DNA from: Undibacterium sp. KW1
GTDB lineage: Bacteria > Pseudomonadota > Gammaproteobacteria > Burkholderiales > Burkholderiaceae_D
Assembly: GCF_009937955.1 (NCBI RefSeq)
Contig: NZ_AP018439.1
Location: forward strand, 186,001 to 250,000
DNA length: 64,000 nt
Direction of reading: 5' to 3'
Both the position numbers and the translations under genes were made by a program. Positions 50,434 through 59,159 of this stretch are shown here, piece by piece. Each line of letters opens with the position of its first letter. The stretch's first letter is position 1. A model generated the notes under the pieces. That model was given only the letters and a program-made list of their open reading frames with translations. It ran no database searches and was not told the DNA's origin.

Positions 50434-50820
50434 TCATTTTAGCCATTCAAAAGAAGCAACAATAGCGAAGAATGAGGCGAAGCGAGAAGCCAACTTATCA
50501 TAGCGTGTTGCAATTCGTCTGAATTGTTTGATTCTCGCAAAAAAACGTTCGATTACATTGCGGTTGCGATACTGAAAAGCATCAATTTCTCTTGGCTCTT
50601 TCCGGTTCGATTTTGACGGGATCACAACCTTCGCATTTCTCTCTTGAATGCGCGCAATCAAAGCATTGGCATCATAAGCTTTGTCTGCCAGTACTGCTCC
50701 TGGCTGTAGGTCTTTGAGTAATGCCTCTGCTTGCGTCACATCATGACAATGACCCCCAGTAAGCAGGAAACGGGCTGCTTGCCCCAAGCCTTCCACACAT
50801 ACATGAATTTTAGTAGTCAA
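50434..50820 (-). CDS. IS5-family transposase, C-terminal frame
   Basis: The 128-residue frame carries ADKAYDANALI and the VIERFFARIKQFRRI signature with the catalytic Glu, typical of the IS5 (IS427-like) DDE group. It overlaps the N-terminal frame by ATGA; a frameshift product is expected. Confidence 0.85.
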   Translation of the reverse strand: MTTKIHVCVEGLGQAARFLLTGGHCHDVTQAEALLKDLQPGAVLADKAYDANALIARIQERNAKVVIPSKSNRKEPREIDAFQYRNRNVIERFFARIKQFRRIATRYDKLASRFASFFAIVASFEWLK

Positions 50821-51185
50821 TCCCCCGCGAGAACGGCCAAGAGCTTGCTCTCCTTTTTTTTGGCTGCGCCCGCTGCGTGTTGGTGTGCTCTCACCACTGT
50901 GCTATCAAGGTACACCTCTTCAAAATCAGCTTCTTCTCGCAACACAGAAAAAATACTTTGCCAACTATCTCGTTCAGACCACCGCGCAAAGCGCGTATAG
51001 ACCGTGTTCCAGTAGCCAAACTCAACCGGCAAATCTCGCCACGGACTACCTGTGCGGGCTATCCACAACACTGCTTCAATAAACAGCCTGTCATTTCCAC
51101 CAGCCCTGCCTCCGCCTCCTGTTCGTCCAGGCAACAGCCTCTCTATTCTTGCCCATTGATCGTCACGCAACAACATTCTCGACAT
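50817..51185 (-). CDS. IS5-family transposase, N-terminal frame
   Basis: The frame gives 122 residues from the ATG at 51185 (MSRMLLRDDQWARIERLLPG), through the GSPWRDLPVEFG motif to the first catalytic Asp in VYLDSTVVRAHQHA. Longer upstream extension of this frame lies outside the IS and is not coding. Confidence 0.85.
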   Translation of the reverse strand: MSRMLLRDDQWARIERLLPGRTGGGGRAGGNDRLFIEAVLWIARTGSPWRDLPVEFGYWNTVYTRFARWSERDSWQSIFSVLREEADFEEVYLDSTVVRAHQHAAGAAKKKESKLLAVLAGD

Positions 51186-51296
51186 CCTTGATTCGCCCAA
51201 ATTCAAGGATGTAAACACATTTTCGGAAAAGTTAACAGCCCTCATGCAAAATAGATATGTCAACACGCCCAGGCTAATAAACTGAAAAGAAAAAAT

Positions 51297-51920
51297 ATGG
51301 GACCGACCAAGATCATGATCATCCGCCATGCAGAAAAGCCTGGCACTTATGGCGGCAGCGAATACGGCGGCATTAATTTGCTGGGGGCCAGCGATAACGA
51401 GTCCTTGATTACGCTGGGCTGGGAAAGAGCAGGTGGTATCGCCAGTTTGTTTAACCCTACCAATGGTCAGTTTCAGAATGCAGAACTGGCTGTGCCCAAT
51501 TTCATATACGCGTCCAGTCCTGCGACTGCTGGTGGCAAGGAGCCTAGCCAGAGACCGTATCAGACTATCTCTGCACTGGCTGCCAGGTTGAACCTGACGC
51601 CAAATACTTCTTTCGACAAAGATCACTATAAACACAGCGATGGCATGGTCGCCAGTGTGTTGGCGCAATCGGGCACGGTGCTCATCTCCTGGCAGCATGA
51701 GGACATCTGGCAAGGGCCAGGTCAGGATTCGGTGCTGAACGAATTGCTCAAAAAGACAGGCACGGCCAACTTCTCGAATTTACCAACGCAGCCTTGGCCC
51801 GGATCCCGTTACGACATGGTGTTTGTGCTCGACAGGCCAAGTGGCGCGGGTGTGTTTACTGCTTTCACCCAGGTGCCGCAAATGCTGCTTGCGGGCGATA
51901 GTATTGCACCGTTTAAATAG
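51297..51920 (+). CDS. Histidine phosphatase family protein
   Basis: The 207-residue protein has the branch motif MIIRHAEK with the phospho-accepting His, an Arg-rich second site (SQRPYQTI) and a second catalytic His in LISWQHEDI, as in histidine-acid phosphatases. The substrate is unknown and no signal peptide is visible. The start follows the IS5 element within 30 bp, so the native upstream region is lost. Confidence 0.82.
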   Translation: MGPTKIMIIRHAEKPGTYGGSEYGGINLLGASDNESLITLGWERAGGIASLFNPTNGQFQNAELAVPNFIYASSPATAGGKEPSQRPYQTISALAARLNLTPNTSFDKDHYKHSDGMVASVLAQSGTVLISWQHEDIWQGPGQDSVLNELLKKTGTANFSNLPTQPWPGSRYDMVFVLDRPSGAGVFTAFTQVPQMLLAGDSIAPFK

Positions 51921-51941
51921 CCTGGTTTGTTATGCAGCTTG

Positions 51942-52547
51942 TTACAGCCAGCCTGCGTCGCTGGCTATCCTGTAAGCTTCGCCGCGGTTCCTGACATGCA
52001 TCTTGCTGATGGCATCTGACAGGTAATTGCGTACCGTACCTTCTGATAAATGGATTTGCCTGGCGATGTCGGCATTGCCTGCGCCTGAGCCCGCCAGGCG
52101 CAATACCTGGCGCTCGCGTTCTGACAAGGGGTCGTGAGGGCCGTTCCAGCCTTCCATGGCGAGTTCAGGCGCAATCACACGGCCACCTGCCTGCACCGTG
52201 CGTATCGCTGCTGCCAGGCAGTCTGAGGGGGAATCTTTGAGCATATAGCCGCGCACACCACTGGCGGTGGCGCGGCGCAAGTAACCGGCGCGGGCGAAGG
52301 CGGTCAGCATGATGACTTTGCAAGGCAGCTTTTGCTCAGCAATGCTGGCTGCCAGTTCCAGACCCGTCATGACCGGCATTTCTATATCTGTCAATAAGAT
52401 GTCGGGGCATTCTTGCTGGCAGGCCTCGAGCGCCTGCTGGCCATTTTTTACCAGCGAGATGACTTGCATGTCAGGTTCAAAGCGCAACAGGGCAGCCAGT
52501 GCGCCGGATACCAGTGCATGGTCTTCGGCTATCATGATGCGTATCAT
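51942..52547 (-). CDS. NarL/LuxR-family response regulator
   Basis: The 201-residue protein has a receiver domain with the phospho-acceptor Asp in DILLTDIEMPVMTG (about residue 55) and an acidic pair near IAEDH, followed by a LuxR helix-turn-helix (LSERERQVLRLAG, VRNYLSDAISKM). It resembles DesR-type regulators. Its start overlaps the kinase stop by ATGA, so the pair is coupled. Confidence 0.93.
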   Translation of the reverse strand: MIRIMIAEDHALVSGALAALLRFEPDMQVISLVKNGQQALEACQQECPDILLTDIEMPVMTGLELAASIAEQKLPCKVIMLTAFARAGYLRRATASGVRGYMLKDSPSDCLAAAIRTVQAGGRVIAPELAMEGWNGPHDPLSERERQVLRLAGSGAGNADIARQIHLSEGTVRNYLSDAISKMHVRNRGEAYRIASDAGWL

Positions 52548-53719
52548 GCCGTGCCTTTGAGAGGCAGTGAAATTGTTATACTCAGGCCATTTGCCTGATG
52601 GATATTGATGCTGCCTTGCAGAGCGTGTGTGCGCTCTGCCATGCCGCTTAAGCCGCAGCCTTTTCTGATGGCTCTGTTAGCCTGGACCGTGCCGTCATCC
52701 GCGATGGTGAGTCTGATATTTTTTGAATCCGACGACAGGGTGATCTTGCATTTGCTCGCCCTGGCATGACGGATAATATTGGTGACCGCTTCACGCAAAG
52801 CAAGTGCGATGACATTTTCCAATGACGGCGGTATGCTGCATTGTTCTATCAGGGCAGTCATGTTGACATTGGCTGCCTGCAAGGCTGTCTTTGCTGTAGC
52901 TAATTCCGCGTTCAAACTGCTCGTGCAGTTGTTACGAACTGTGCTACGAACTTCTCTCAGGATATTGCGTGCACTGTGCTCTATGGCTATCAATTCATGG
53001 GAACAGGCACCCAGATCAGTGTTGATCAGTTTGCGCGCCAGGTCAGCCTTCAATACGATTACGGACAAGGTATGGCCAAGCACATCATGGATATCGCGCG
53101 AAATTCTCTCGCGTTCAGCGAGACGTGCCTGGTTGGCGATCTCTTCGCGCTGCATGATTATTTGGTCGTCAGTGCGGCGATACTTTTCGAGCAGGATAGC
53201 TACGAGGGCAACCGGCAGGCAAAACAGCAATGCTGGCAAAAGAAATTCAGATGGTAATTCAAGGCTGGCATTTGCCATCAACAAAATTGCGTACACCATG
53301 GACAGGGCGGTGCAGGCAGCGCGGGTATTTTTCAACCGCTGGCACATACCCGCACCTAGCATGACAAATGCGGCGGCACCTGCATTGTAAGGTGCCCATA
53401 TTATGCCTGTCATGGTGGCGGTGATAATGCAGGCAAACAGGCGCTTATCATTAACCTGCAAGCTGTATTCAAACAAGATGACAAAGCCAGCCAGTGTCGC
53501 AATGACCATCATCAGCTCAGTTGCAGATGGGATGGCGCTTGTATATTTCAATAAAAAGAAAGCAGGCAGGATCAGCCAGAAAAAGGCTGAAGATTTGCTC
53601 TTGTCGGCCATGACCCCAGTATCGTTCACCTCATTCTCCGCAAGCGGCAAAGACACCGCTTGAGCAGGACTATGATTGCTGCTTGCTTTAAATCCTGGGT
53701 TAACTTTGGCTGGCTTCAC
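52544..53719 (-). CDS. DesK-like sensor histidine kinase
   Basis: The 391-residue membrane kinase has an N-terminal region (about residues 35-175) with five or six hydrophobic segments, a HisKA_3 dimerisation domain with the phospho-accepting His in ERISRDIHDVLGHTLS, and an HATPase domain with N box ALREAVTNIIRHA and G box GCGLSGMAERT. The DesK/DesR pattern often senses membrane state; the signal is not identifiable here. It sits directly before a globin gene on the same strand, hinting at a linked response. Confidence 0.9.
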   Translation of the reverse strand: MKPAKVNPGFKASSNHSPAQAVSLPLAENEVNDTGVMADKSKSSAFFWLILPAFFLLKYTSAIPSATELMMVIATLAGFVILFEYSLQVNDKRLFACIITATMTGIIWAPYNAGAAAFVMLGAGMCQRLKNTRAACTALSMVYAILLMANASLELPSEFLLPALLFCLPVALVAILLEKYRRTDDQIIMQREEIANQARLAERERISRDIHDVLGHTLSVIVLKADLARKLINTDLGACSHELIAIEHSARNILREVRSTVRNNCTSSLNAELATAKTALQAANVNMTALIEQCSIPPSLENVIALALREAVTNIIRHARASKCKITLSSDSKNIRLTIADDGTVQANRAIRKGCGLSGMAERTHALQGSINIHQANGLSITISLPLKGTA

Positions 53720-53752
53720 TTTGGCATTCCTTTTAAAGCAAATAAAACTGGC

Positions 53753-54172
53753 TCAGGCTGCGACGGTGGCGCGTGAGGCAGTGATCATGACATTGGCCAT
53801 CACACCATATACGGTGGCCCAGGCATCCCTGGTTTCGCTGGTGAAGCGGTCGCCCAGGCCTTGTCCCAGTGTTTTCAGTAATGCAGCACCAACTGTCTGA
53901 TAGTGTGATTCCTTGACACCGTAACCGTCATGGCGCACAGCCAGGCCCTGCAGTACCGGCACCAGATTATCCAGGTCATTGAGCTTGCCAACCGCAGCGC
54001 CTATCATCTGCATGAGTTTTTTACCTTGCTCTGTCATGTCACCGCGGAACATGGGTTTCAGTGATGGGTCGTCTGCAAACAGGTTTTGATAAAACAGGGC
54101 GGCAGCCTGCGGGGCTATCGTTGCCACTTGTTTCCACGAGTCTTGTACGAGTGTGACAGTGTGTTGATTCAT
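53753..54172 (-). CDS. Single-domain globin
   Basis: The 139-residue protein is a Vgb/flavohaemoglobin-type globin without a reductase domain. Tyr28 (B10, LFYQNLF), Gln49 (E7, MTEQGKKL) and the proximal His90 (F8, KESHYQTVG) are in place, so it should bind haem and oxygen or NO. It is part of the run of minus-strand genes that includes the sensor kinase and diguanylate cyclase. Confidence 0.9.
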   Translation of the reverse strand: MNQHTVTLVQDSWKQVATIAPQAAALFYQNLFADDPSLKPMFRGDMTEQGKKLMQMIGAAVGKLNDLDNLVPVLQGLAVRHDGYGVKESHYQTVGAALLKTLGQGLGDRFTSETRDAWATVYGVMANVMITASRATVAA

Positions 54173-54219
54173 TGTAATTCTCCGGTTGAAATGATAGTTT
54201 GGATTTGCTGAGAGTCTGT

Positions 54220-54891
54220 CTAGCCTGCCGTGGCAGCCTTGCTTTGGTACATCTGCAAGTCAGCAGCTTGCAGCCAGGCCTTGGGCGGGCCCTGGGATGT
54301 ATTCACTTCAGCAAAACCAAGTGCAAATTCCAGTGGAATCGCTACCTGTTCTTGCGATAAATTTATTTGTAAGACAGGCGTTGCCTGTAACAGCTTATTG
54401 ACAATATTCTGTGTTTCCTGCGCATTGGTGTGTGGCAAAATCACGGCGAATTCATCACCACCGAGACGCCCCAGTATGTCGGTGGAACGCAAATTGTTTT
54501 GCAGGTAAACAGCAACCAGTTTCAAGGCCTTGTCGCCCGCTTCATGGCCATAATTGTCATTGATCTGTTTAAAGCGGTTCATGTCCAGCACGACCAGTGT
54601 GGTTGGTACTGCATAACGTACCCATCTGTCCCAGGCTGTATTCAACTCTGCGATAAAACCACGGCGGTTTAATAGACCGGTCAATATGTCGGTGCGGTTT
54701 TCAATTTCCAGATCAGAAATAAAGCGCTTGAGGCGCGAAATTTCTTCCAGCAGTGCCGCACTATTTTTGCTGTCATCAGTATCGCAGCGTGCAAATTCTT
54801 TGTCATCGAAAACGGGTGTTGCACAATGCACTTGTGGTGCATGTTTTTTATAATTTAATCTTTGCGTAGCTTGCATACAATTTCTTTTCAT
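54220..54891 (-). CDS. GGDEF-domain diguanylate cyclase
   Basis: The 223-residue protein has a short N-terminal region and a coiled-coil-like helix (LEEISRLKRFISDLEIEN), then a GGDEF domain: DILTGLLNRRGF, the active-site RLGGDEFAVIL and the later ALGFAEV segment. The motif is intact, so it should make cyclic di-GMP. No sensory domain is present; the N-terminal coiled coil may mediate dimerisation. It lies 47 bp upstream of the globin gene. Confidence 0.92.
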   Translation of the reverse strand: MKRNCMQATQRLNYKKHAPQVHCATPVFDDKEFARCDTDDSKNSAALLEEISRLKRFISDLEIENRTDILTGLLNRRGFIAELNTAWDRWVRYAVPTTLVVLDMNRFKQINDNYGHEAGDKALKLVAVYLQNNLRSTDILGRLGGDEFAVILPHTNAQETQNIVNKLLQATPVLQINLSQEQVAIPLEFALGFAEVNTSQGPPKAWLQAADLQMYQSKAATAG

Positions 54892-54912
54892 AAGCGATGA
54901 ATGATGACCTGG

Positions 54913-55004
54913 CTAGTGGACTGTAACAGTGAAATCGAGAGTGAAGGAAATGTGCCCGGCGCATCATGGCAGGCACTCCGATTTTCACTGTTACAGTTCA
55001 CTAG
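54913..55004. repeat. MITE-like element, short copy
   Basis: Inverted ends CTAGTGGACTGTAACAGTG and the complement CTAGTGAACTGTAACAGTG (one mismatch) bound a 92-bp unit. Its interior matches the longer unit at 56801-56961 in inverted orientation, with an internal deletion. No transposase is encoded. Confidence 0.75.
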
Positions 55005-55160
55005 TATTGGCTAATGGCCGGTTCATTGTTAGATACAAGGCTGTGCTTTCCGCATGAATACAAGAAATTTTCAGAAAGTACGGCGCGTTCAGGGATTCTT
55101 CAGTAGTGTCTGATCATGCCCTGGCATGGGAAGAAGTATGTGTCAGACAGTCTTTTTCGA

Positions 55161-55196
55161 ATAGATACAAGCAGTGCTCTAATCGATAGGTACAAA
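55161..55196. promoter_or_regulatory. Paired 11-bp motif, first site
   Basis: ATAGATACAAG (55161-55171) and ATAGGTACAAA (55186-55196) are in direct repeat with a 25-bp period. The same pair with identical spacing occurs at 59539-59574. Direct repeats of this kind are typical of MocR-family operators, and the neighbouring gene is a MocR regulator. Confidence 0.5.
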
Positions 55197-55239
55197 ATAA
55201 AAAAGCAGTTGATCTGAGTTTTTTTAAACTGCTTTACTC

Positions 55240-56604
55240 TTAATAAAAACCACGCAGATAAAAACAGAATGCCGTCAATGACTGGCGCAGCGAATCGGTC
55301 AGCGGTATCGACGTATTCACGCACACGCCATTCGAGACCAGGGCAATCTGCGGTGTATCGGCTTCGTCCAGCAAGGGCCAGTTGGCGCGGATTTGAGTCT
55401 GTATTTCTTCTGTGCTGATCTTGCCTGGCAGTGGCAGCCAGTAGCTATAGCCGCCGGGCATATCTGCGAGTTTGACGGTATTGCCCAACACCAGGCGCAG
55501 TATGGACAGGTACTCGCCGCTTCGTGATTTTAATTGCTGGCGGTATTTGCGCAAGTGTGGCACGTGGCTGCCCTGTGCCAGGAATTCTGCGAGCACAAGC
55601 TGCGATAATTCATTGACGCTGCTGGCGGATGCGCTTTTCAGATATTCGATACGTTCACGCCAGCTACCGGCGGCCAGCCAGCCTATGCGCAAGCCGGGTG
55701 CCAGGGTTTTGGAGCAAGAGTTGACGTAGATGACCTTGCCTTTGAGATCAAAGGATTTCAGTGTCAGTGGTCGTGCACCATCGTGCTGCAGGTCGCCATA
55801 GACATCATCTTCTATGATGGTGACGCCATGCTTTTCTGCCAGCCTCAAAAGATTACGCTTCACTGGCAAGGGCATCAGTGCGCCAGTAGGGAAATGGTAA
55901 TTGGCGACCAGTAAAAAAACCTTGGGCGGGTCTTCACCTTCCAGTATCGCCTGCACCTCAGCCAGAAATTCTGGCGCATCCACGCTGCTGTGCACGGTCA
56001 CCGGTGTCAGGGTGAAGGTTTCCAGCAGGCGGCTATACAAGACGCTGACGGGAGCCTGCACCAATACCTTGCTGCCAGCCTCGCTGGTTGCACGCAAGGC
56101 CAGTAACAGGGCCTCTGTCGCACCCTGCGTCACGATCAATTCATCTTCCTTGAGGAAGCAGCCATTTTCTGCACTGCGCTTGGCCAACTCCGCACGCAGA
56201 CGCGGGTGGCCATAAGCCTGGGCATGACGGGTTGATAAAAAAGGATGGCGGCGTATCACGCTGCCCAACAGGCTTTGCCAGCGCCGCTCAGGGAAAAGGT
56301 CTTCTGCCGGGCCCCATTTGAGTACATTGGCAGACATGTTTTGCAAATCTGCCTGGGTATGCGGGGCAGTGGCTGTTGTTTCTTTTTTTGCTGGCGGTTT
56401 AACAAAATAACCAGCCTTGCCACGCGGTTCAACCAGCCCTTTTTCTTCCAGAGTGTGCAGGGCATTAGTCACAGTGGCGAGACTAAGCTGGTGTTGTTGC
56501 ATGAGTTCACGCACGGAAGGCAGGCGTGCATTGGCCGCCAATTTTTTGCTTAATATCGCATCAGCCAAATCATCCGCCAATATTTGATACTTGTTCTTTG
56601 TCAC
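55240..56604 (-). CDS. MocR-family transcriptional regulator (GntR plus aminotransferase fold)
   Basis: The 454-residue protein has an N-terminal GntR winged helix (RLPSVRELMQQHQLSLATVTNAL, residues about 25-75) fused to a type I PLP-dependent aminotransferase-like domain. Its PLP features include VTQGATEALLLALRA, the Asp in IIEDDVYGDL, and the Schiff-base Lys in VNSCSKTLAPGLRIGW. MocR proteins usually respond to PLP or amino compounds and bind paired direct repeats. The target here may be the paired motif at 55161 and 59539. Confidence 0.93.
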   Translation of the reverse strand: MTKNKYQILADDLADAILSKKLAANARLPSVRELMQQHQLSLATVTNALHTLEEKGLVEPRGKAGYFVKPPAKKETTATAPHTQADLQNMSANVLKWGPAEDLFPERRWQSLLGSVIRRHPFLSTRHAQAYGHPRLRAELAKRSAENGCFLKEDELIVTQGATEALLLALRATSEAGSKVLVQAPVSVLYSRLLETFTLTPVTVHSSVDAPEFLAEVQAILEGEDPPKVFLLVANYHFPTGALMPLPVKRNLLRLAEKHGVTIIEDDVYGDLQHDGARPLTLKSFDLKGKVIYVNSCSKTLAPGLRIGWLAAGSWRERIEYLKSASASSVNELSQLVLAEFLAQGSHVPHLRKYRQQLKSRSGEYLSILRLVLGNTVKLADMPGGYSYWLPLPGKISTEEIQTQIRANWPLLDEADTPQIALVSNGVCVNTSIPLTDSLRQSLTAFCFYLRGFY

Positions 56605-56800
56605 AAAAAATCCTCAATTTTGCAAGAATTTACCAGGCTGCATGCTGATGTCCTAAGGGGAGGGCGGCAATGGAGTCTGATTGAGACTGAATGAGTTTGA
56701 ATGAATCGCGCTGCAATATTGCCTACAATAGTTATAACATACCGGGTAGGGGATTACGTATCAAATAGTGGCTTTTGACGGGCATACTGAAGTATGTACT
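56605..56800. other. Upstream region of the MocR gene
   Basis: This is the MocR promoter region. No copy of the paired 11-bp motif is present, and nothing else is recognisable before the MITE-like unit. Confidence 0.4.
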
Positions 56801-56961
56801 TGTGGACTGTAACAGTGGAATCGGAGTGCCTGCCATGTGCGCGACGATCATGGCTGCGTTGCAAATACTCGCGATAGCCCCGCTATCGCTGTGTTTTGCG
56901 TCTTGCCCTGATGAGTCGGGCACATGTCCTTCACTTTCGATTCCACTGTTACAGTCCACTA
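56801..56961. repeat. MITE-like element, long copy
   Basis: Inverted ends GTGGACTGTAACAGTG and its complement CACTGTTACAGTCCAC bound a unit of about 160 bp. The two arms match the unit at 54913-55004 read on the opposite strand. The middle contains GCGATAGC...GCTATCGC, an inner inverted repeat, and is missing from the short copy. No transposase is encoded. Confidence 0.75.
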
Positions 56962-57074
56962 ACCCGCTCTGGAGTGATGCTTTCTTCTATATCTGTGACG
57001 ATAAGGGATATACTAAGCAGCAGGCCCATTTCAAATTCCGCAGCTTGTTATCCATAAAAGCAAGAACTCCAATA

Positions 57075-57593
57075 ATGACTAAAGCACCAGCAGAAAAACC
57101 GGCAAAATCAACCCTGTCTTCCCGCGCACCAAATAAAGCCCAGCTTGCAGCGGCTGAGCAATGGTTGATGACGATTCAAGACGATATTGCGGGGCTCATC
57201 ACGTCAGGTTGGGAGGTGGCAATTGCGGCTCCTGGTGACCTGGCCGTTGATTTTTACCGCAACCTGTTTGCCGCCGCGCCTGCAGTGATTGAATTATTTT
57301 CTGGTGACATGACAGAGCAACAGGGCCGCCTGACCCACACGCTGGAAGAAACCGTGGCGCTGGTGCATCAGCCTGAGCATCTGTTGCTGCTATTGCACGC
57401 ATCCGGCGTGCGGCATCACCACTACCAGGTACAGCAGGCTTATTTTGGCGTGATGCGCAATGTCTTGATTGATACTCTGGCGACCCGCGGCGGTGCCGGG
57501 TTTACAACTGCACATCGCGTTGCCTGGGAAGGATTGTTTGATAACATGGCGACTGTCATGCAACATGGCATGGCCAGTGCTGCAAAAAATTAA
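57075..57593 (+). CDS. Globin-like protein with altered haem ligand
   Basis: The 172-residue protein has a globin core after an N-terminal extension of about 30 residues. It matches the globin at 53753-54172 (DFYRNLF with the B10 Tyr; SGDMTEQQGRL with E7 Gln; ASGVRHHHYQV). Aligned without gaps, the proximal F8 His of the other globin falls on Tyr123 here (QQAYFGVM). A triple His (114-116) lies seven residues earlier. Haem binding is therefore uncertain. The ATG at 57075 is chosen; the frame upstream passes through the MITE-like repeat and is not coding. Confidence 0.75.
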   Translation: MTKAPAEKPAKSTLSSRAPNKAQLAAAEQWLMTIQDDIAGLITSGWEVAIAAPGDLAVDFYRNLFAAAPAVIELFSGDMTEQQGRLTHTLEETVALVHQPEHLLLLLHASGVRHHHYQVQQAYFGVMRNVLIDTLATRGGAGFTTAHRVAWEGLFDNMATVMQHGMASAAKN

Positions 57594-57624
57594 TTGCGAG
57601 CTATTGCCGCATGATCAGCTGTCT

Positions 57625-58560
57625 TTATGAGGCTGCCTTGATACGTTCGCCTGCATTGTATTGCCCGTTTTTATCTGTTGCATCGACCTTGCCATCGAAG
57701 CGTTCAAGCATGGCAAAGCTGGGCGCATCTGCAGCTTTGATCAATTTTCCATAATAGAAAACCTGGCGCGAAGTTTTTGCATATCCCATCGCCAGATACT
57801 GCAATGAGGCAGCATCTTCTTTACTGATGACATCGCCATGGTAATAGGCTTTAATGCCATCAAGCGCATAGCCTTGTTCTACCACTTTGAAGTTATCGTA
57901 GCTGACGCCTTTGAGGCTTCCGCCTATGGTAAAGCCATCGACGTAATAAATCTTTGTGCGGTCTTTGGCGTAGTGGGCATCAAGTGGTGTGAAGCTAAGT
58001 CCGTCACTGCCTGCAATTTCATTCTCTCGGTAATAGCCGCGCAATTTGTCTTTGGCGAAAAAGTGATCCAGCAGCACGAAACTGTCTATATCTTGCACTG
58101 GTACTACCTTGTCCTGCCTGAACAGATGTGATTTATCCCTGGCAAGATAGCCATCGCTCATCATGCGGAAACTGGCCGGGTCAGCATCCCGTATTTTTTT
58201 GATGACCGTGCGTTTGATGCTCCAGTATTCTTTGCTGTCGCGCTCGGTATCGCAAAAAAATACCATGGACTTGTCCTTGGCATAGTATTTACTCAGTATC
58301 TGAAAACTGGCACTGTCGCTGGCATCATTGCCGTTAAAAATCGGCGTGCCACGGTAATAGACATAATGCGCATCCTTGGCAAAATAGTCGTCTATGGGCG
58401 TGAAGTTGATGAGCGCATGCTGGCTGTCAATGACCACACCGTCGTAATGCCACTTGCCTTTCTTTTTGTAATAGGCGGATTCGTTACCGCAGCCAAACAG
58501 GAAAGAGATGATGCCCATGAGTATGACCCAGGGTGGATATTTTTTGAGTTGCCCTAGCAT
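57625..58560 (-). CDS. DKNYY-family lipoprotein
   Basis: The 311-residue protein has an N-terminal hydrophobic segment and a lipobox-like LFGC near residue 24, suggesting a membrane-anchored lipoprotein. The body is a string of DKNYY-type repeats (FAKDAHYVYYRG, YAKDKSMVFFCD, LARDKSHLFRQD, FAKDKLRGYYREN, YAKDRTKIYYVDG, YALDGIKAYYHG), predicted to form a repeated beta structure. The function of DKNYY proteins is unknown. The start overlaps the upstream 182-residue gene. Confidence 0.82.
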   Translation of the reverse strand: MLGQLKKYPPWVILMGIISFLFGCGNESAYYKKKGKWHYDGVVIDSQHALINFTPIDDYFAKDAHYVYYRGTPIFNGNDASDSASFQILSKYYAKDKSMVFFCDTERDSKEYWSIKRTVIKKIRDADPASFRMMSDGYLARDKSHLFRQDKVVPVQDIDSFVLLDHFFAKDKLRGYYRENEIAGSDGLSFTPLDAHYAKDRTKIYYVDGFTIGGSLKGVSYDNFKVVEQGYALDGIKAYYHGDVISKEDAASLQYLAMGYAKTSRQVFYYGKLIKAADAPSFAMLERFDGKVDATDKNGQYNAGERIKAAS

Positions 58561-59102
58561 CTGCCTGAACCCGGATTCGTCATCTTGCTCAGATAGCTTG
58601 CGTACTTTGCCAGGCTGGCGAAACTGACGATGTCAGATGTATTTTCATTGACAACCGAAGCCTGCAATTGTGCATACACTGTGTCAGGATCAATCTGGCA
58701 GCGGTAGCGAAAAAACAGATTCGGTTGCTGGCCTGCAAAGTGCTGTGCCAGCTCTGCCGATGCATCTATCATGATACGGGGCTCCTGCCATTGCTGGGCC
58801 AGCACACCTATTGCCTTGATATGGCTTCCTGAGGATTCTATGACCCAGGTCGCCTTGCCACCGCTGATGGATGGCAAAAATTTTGCCATGCGGATTTGTT
58901 CGAGCAAGCCAGCCAGGCTGGTGTTGGCAGGGACGGCAATGTTTTCTGCATGCGACACGGTGTCGTCGCCCGCATGCACGCTGTCCCTGTCTATACGTAT
59001 GAGCAGCATGGCGTGTTCTGTGTGCTTGCGCGACTTGTTACGCCAGCCATAGGCCAGACCCAGGACAGCGAGACATGTTACCCAGAATGCCCAGTCAGAC
59101 AT
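58554..59102 (-). CDS. Small membrane-anchored protein of unknown function
   Basis: The protein has about 182 residues from the ATG at 59102 (MSDWAFWVTCLAVLGLAYGW, one membrane segment), followed by a soluble domain with a mixed alpha/beta pattern. No family is recognised. It overlaps the DKNYY lipoprotein gene and is probably co-transcribed with it. Confidence 0.65.
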   Translation of the reverse strand: MSDWAFWVTCLAVLGLAYGWRNKSRKHTEHAMLLIRIDRDSVHAGDDTVSHAENIAVPANTSLAGLLEQIRMAKFLPSISGGKATWVIESSGSHIKAIGVLAQQWQEPRIMIDASAELAQHFAGQQPNLFFRYRCQIDPDTVYAQLQASVVNENTSDIVSFASLAKYASYLSKMTNPGSGRC

Positions 59103-59159
59103 CGTTTTCTCCTTGTCTAATGAGTATTGATTGACGATGCCTGATCCCGGCAATATGCA

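Larger units (their letters stand above)
50419..51270 (-). mobile_element. IS5-family insertion sequence
   Basis: The element is 852 bp with perfect terminal inverted repeats: GGGCGTGTTGACATAT on the left is the complement of ATATGTCAACACGCCC on the right. It encodes a two-frame transposase on the minus strand. A clear target duplication was not seen. It ends about 26 bp upstream of the histidine phosphatase start and probably displaced that gene's native promoter. Confidence 0.88.

Noticed and set aside
50817..51713. Extended 298-codon frame for the IS5 transposase
   Set aside because: The upstream part lies outside the IS inverted repeat and is antisense to the histidine phosphatase gene.
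54913..55004. Inverted repeat as an intrinsic terminator
   Set aside because: The arms are long and repeated elsewhere in the window, and there is no T-run after the stem. A mobile repeat explains it better.
56775..57593. Longer start at 56775 for the second globin-like protein
   Set aside because: The extra 100 codons pass through the MITE-like inverted repeat. The globin begins naturally at the ATG at 57075.
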